From the NCBI GenBank assembly GCA_964645715.1, contig CAZYAO010000001.1:1-64000 (forward strand): a DNA stretch of 64,000 nt, in the 5' to 3' direction. Below the pieces are notes generated by a model that was given only the letters and a program-made list of their open reading frames with translations, did not search any database and was not told the DNA's origin. The stretch is from JAUMBM01 sp964645715 (GTDB taxonomy: Bacteria; Bacteroidota; Bacteroidia; Chitinophagales; Saprospiraceae). Position numbers and translations under genes: made by a program. Of the stretch, positions 62,075 through 64,000 are shown in pieces; the first letter of the stretch is position 1; every line of letters starts with the position of its first letter.

Positions 62075-64000
62075 ATGGCAAACAACGCAGCAGATACACA
62101 AGAAACAGGTAAAGAAAAAGCACCCGTCAACGAGGTACGCACGTCCTCGCTCAAGGGTATGTACGAAGGCTATTTTCTGGACTATGCCTCCTATGTAATC
62201 CTCGAGCGTGCAGTGCCCGCCATAGAAGACGGCTTCAAACCTGTTCAACGCCGCATCCTCCATGCCATGAAAGAAATGGATGACGGGCGTTTCCATAAGG
62301 TAGCCAACATTATTGGCCAGACAATGCAGTATCACCCGCATGGCGATGCTGCCATCGGTGATGCCCTCGTCAATCTCGGACAGTACAACCTGCTGATAGA
62401 AACGCAGGGAAACTGGGGCGATGCCCGTACCGGCGACAGTGCTGCAGCAGCGCGTTATATCGAAGCCCGTTTGTCAAAATTTGCGCTGGAGGTCACCTTC
62501 AATCCGCAGACAACCCAGTGGCAAATGACCTACGACGGCCGCAAACGAGAGCCCGTTACCCTGCCTGTAAAGTTTCCACTGTTGCTCGCACAGGGTGTAG
62601 AAGGTATTGCCGTAGGCCTGAGCACCAAGATTTTACCCCACAACTTCAATGAGCTGATCAAAGCTTCCATCAAATTGTTGCAGGGTAAAAAAGTCAACCT
62701 GTATCCGGATTTTCAGACGGGTGGTCTGATCGATGTTACCGACTATCAGGGAGGTAAGAGGGGAGGGCGCGTGAAAGTGCGGGCACGCATAGAAAAAACG
62801 GATGCCAAGACTCTTACTATTCGTGAATTGCCCTATGGGGTAACGACTACTTCTCTCATCGACAGCGTCATCAAAGCCGGCGAAAAGGGCAAAATTAAAA
62901 TCAAAAAAATCACGGATAATACCGCCGCCGATGTAGAGGTTGTCATCGAACTGGTACCGGGGACTTCTCCGGATCTCACCATCGATGCGCTCTATGCTTT
63001 CACGGCCTGCGAGACGCCTATCTCTCCGAATGCTTGCGTCATCATTGATGAAAAGCCTCATTTTCTGACTGTCGAGGAAATTCTCCGCGTCAATACGGAA
63101 AACACCCGCAGCTTGCTCGGTATGGAGTTGCAGATTCTTCAGCACGAACTGGAGGAGAAACTACACTTCGCCAGCCTGGAGAAGATTTTTATCGAAAAAC
63201 GCATCTATCGCGACATTGAGGAATGCGAAAGCTGGGAAGAAGTGCTGCCCGCTATCGAAACGGGCTTGCGTAAGTATGTCAGAACGCCCGACGAACCTGC
63301 CGACACCCGACTCGCTCTGCTGCGTAGTATCACCGAAGAGGATATCACCAGACTTACAGAAATTCGCATCAAGCGTATCTCAAAGTACAATAGTTTTAAG
63401 GCTGATGAGCTCATGGCCAAATTGTTGGAGGAACTACGGCAGACTCAGTATCATCTCGAGCATCTCACCGATTTTGCCATAGACTATTACCAGCGACTGC
63501 TGGATAAATATGGTAAGGGCCGAGAGCGCCATACCGAAATCACTTCCTTCGATACCATACAGGCTACTGAGGTCGTCGCCAATAACGCCAAATTGTACGT
63601 CAACAGGAAAGAGGGCTTCGTGGGTATGGGGCTCAAAAAGGATGAGTTTGTGGTTGATTGCTCTGATATCGATGATGTCATCGTGTTCCGACAGGATGGT
63701 AAATTCGTCGTGACGCGCATCGCCGATAAGACGTTCGTGGGTAAGGATATTATCCATGTCGATGTATGGAAAAAGAATGATGAACGCACAACCTATAACC
63801 TCATCTATCTCGATGGCAAGACGGGCCGATCCATGGTCAAAAGATTTAACGTGACGGCCATCACCCGCGATAAAGAATACGATCTGACAACGGGTGAAAA
63901 GCATTCCAAACTGCTTTACTTCAGTGCCAATCCCAATGGGGAAGCCGAAATTGTAACCGTCGGACTCACACAAAGCGCTAAGGCTCGCATAAAGCAGTTT
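62075..64000 (+). CDS. parC: Type II topoisomerase A subunit (topoisomerase IV ParC-like), 3' end cut
   Basis: DNA-breaking subunit of topoisomerase IV or gyrase. The first 642 codons are present. Breakage-reunion motifs are visible: EDGFKPVQRRILHAM, YHPHGDAAIGDALV and the catalytic tyrosine Y128 in AARYIEA. Then come the tower domain and a coiled coil (LHFASLEKIFIEKRIYRDIEE, near residue 368), followed by the beginning of a C-terminal pinwheel domain (LYVNRKEGFVGMGLKKDEFV). The divergent Bacteroidota topoisomerase IV A sequence fits better than GyrA, since the GyrA box is not seen in the available part; the distinction cannot be made fully without the C-terminus and the partner gene. Confidence 0.88.
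   Translation, partial: MANNAADTQETGKEKAPVNEVRTSSLKGMYEGYFLDYASYVILERAVPAIEDGFKPVQRRILHAMKEMDDGRFHKVANIIGQTMQYHPHGDAAIGDALVNLGQYNLLIETQGNWGDARTGDSAAAARYIEARLSKFALEVTFNPQTTQWQMTYDGRKREPVTLPVKFPLLLAQGVEGIAVGLSTKILPHNFNELIKASIKLLQGKKVNLYPDFQTGGLIDVTDYQGGKRGGRVKVRARIEKTDAKTLTIRELPYGVTTTSLIDSVIKAGEKGKIKIKKITDNTAADVEVVIELVPGTSPDLTIDALYAFTACETPISPNACVIIDEKPHFLTVEEILRVNTENTRSLLGMELQILQHELEEKLHFASLEKIFIEKRIYRDIEECESWEEVLPAIETGLRKYVRTPDEPADTRLALLRSITEEDITRLTEIRIKRISKYNSFKADELMAKLLEELRQTQYHLEHLTDFAIDYYQRLLDKYGKGRERHTEITSFDTIQATEVVANNAKLYVNRKEGFVGMGLKKDEFVVDCSDIDDVIVFRQDGKFVVTRIADKTFVGKDIIHVDVWKKNDERTTYNLIYLDGKTGRSMVKRFNVTAITRDKEYDLTTGEKHSKLLYFSANPNGEAEIVTVGLTQSAKARIKQF

Noticed and set aside
1..64000. 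CRISPR arrays, tRNA or rRNA genes, insertion sequences, prophage
   Set aside because: No regularly spaced repeats, no tRNA cloverleaf or rRNA-like stretch, no transposase or integrase motif and no target-site duplications were seen.

Overview
The window reads as a chromosomal segment of a Bacteroidota member, most likely from the Saprospiria/Chitinophagia side of the phylum. The evidence is the combination of a DUF5686 outer-membrane protein with a carboxypeptidase-D-like plug, OmpA-type and TPR lipoproteins, three tandem parvulin-type chaperones, the uppS-bamA pair, the mutL/rhomboid/rhomboid/EEP cluster, an atpD-atpC pair detached from the other atp genes, and GTP-type PEP carboxykinase. 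Start sites lack clear Shine-Dalgarno sequences, and several genes are preceded by the Bacteroidota -7 element TAnnTTTG, sometimes with a -33 TTTG. I saw no rRNA, tRNA, CRISPR array, insertion sequence or prophage. Coding density is high and both window ends cut genes (nadB on the left, a type II topoisomerase A subunit on the right).

Layout. 1-7.6 kb: nadB (partial), a GT4 glycosyltransferase, then a minus-strand run of purH, coaX, an outer-membrane beta-barrel and a TPR protein. 8.2-11.4 kb: an envelope trio (membrane-anchored coiled-coil protein, OmpA lipoprotein, YdjM-type membrane protein). 11.5-13.4 kb: atpC and atpD. 13.7-19.8 kb: plus-strand DUF5691 protein, M50 site-2 protease, baeRF-type release-factor-like protein and uvrB. 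20-26 kb: YwqG-like protein, EEP hydrolase, two rhomboid proteases, mutL and a small membrane protein, all minus. 26.5-33.3 kb: DUF5686 protein, galE, 3-hydroxyacyl-CoA dehydrogenase, a CYTH protein and a DUF819 membrane protein. 33.5-43.1 kb: three PPIases, a polysaccharide flippase, a polytopic membrane protein and an OmpR-type two-component system, all minus. 43.2-48.7 kb: methyltransferase, sterol-desaturase-type hydroxylase with a small partner, moaA, TPR lipoprotein and class-III aminotransferase. 48.8-56.6 kb: bamA, uppS, M3 oligopeptidase, mobA and pckG. 56.9-64 kb: a 1224-residue cytochrome c/PA14/beta-propeller/DUF1080 lipoprotein, a nucleoside-symporter-type MFS carrier and the topoisomerase A subunit.

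How the genes fit together. Much of the window concerns building and policing the cell envelope: undecaprenyl diphosphate synthesis (uppS), barrel assembly (bamA), periplasmic chaperones, intramembrane proteolysis (M50 and two rhomboids), and surface polysaccharide (GT4, galE, flippase with a two-component system). Cofactor genes are scattered: nadB (NAD), coaX (CoA), and moaA and mobA (molybdenum cofactor). Central metabolism is represented by atpD/atpC, pckG and purH, and DNA maintenance by uvrB, mutL and the topoisomerase.

The most intriguing points are the four-module cytochrome/3-keto-glycoside-hydrolase-type lipoprotein with its MFS partner, the grouping of a baeRF-like translation factor with an M50 protease and a DUF5691 protein, a perfect FNR-geometry palindrome in front of moaA, a terminator-like hairpin in the pckG leader, a hairpin between atpD and atpC, and a recurrent set of long, nearly perfect terminator hairpins. 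All functional calls come from reading the sequence; no database search was run.
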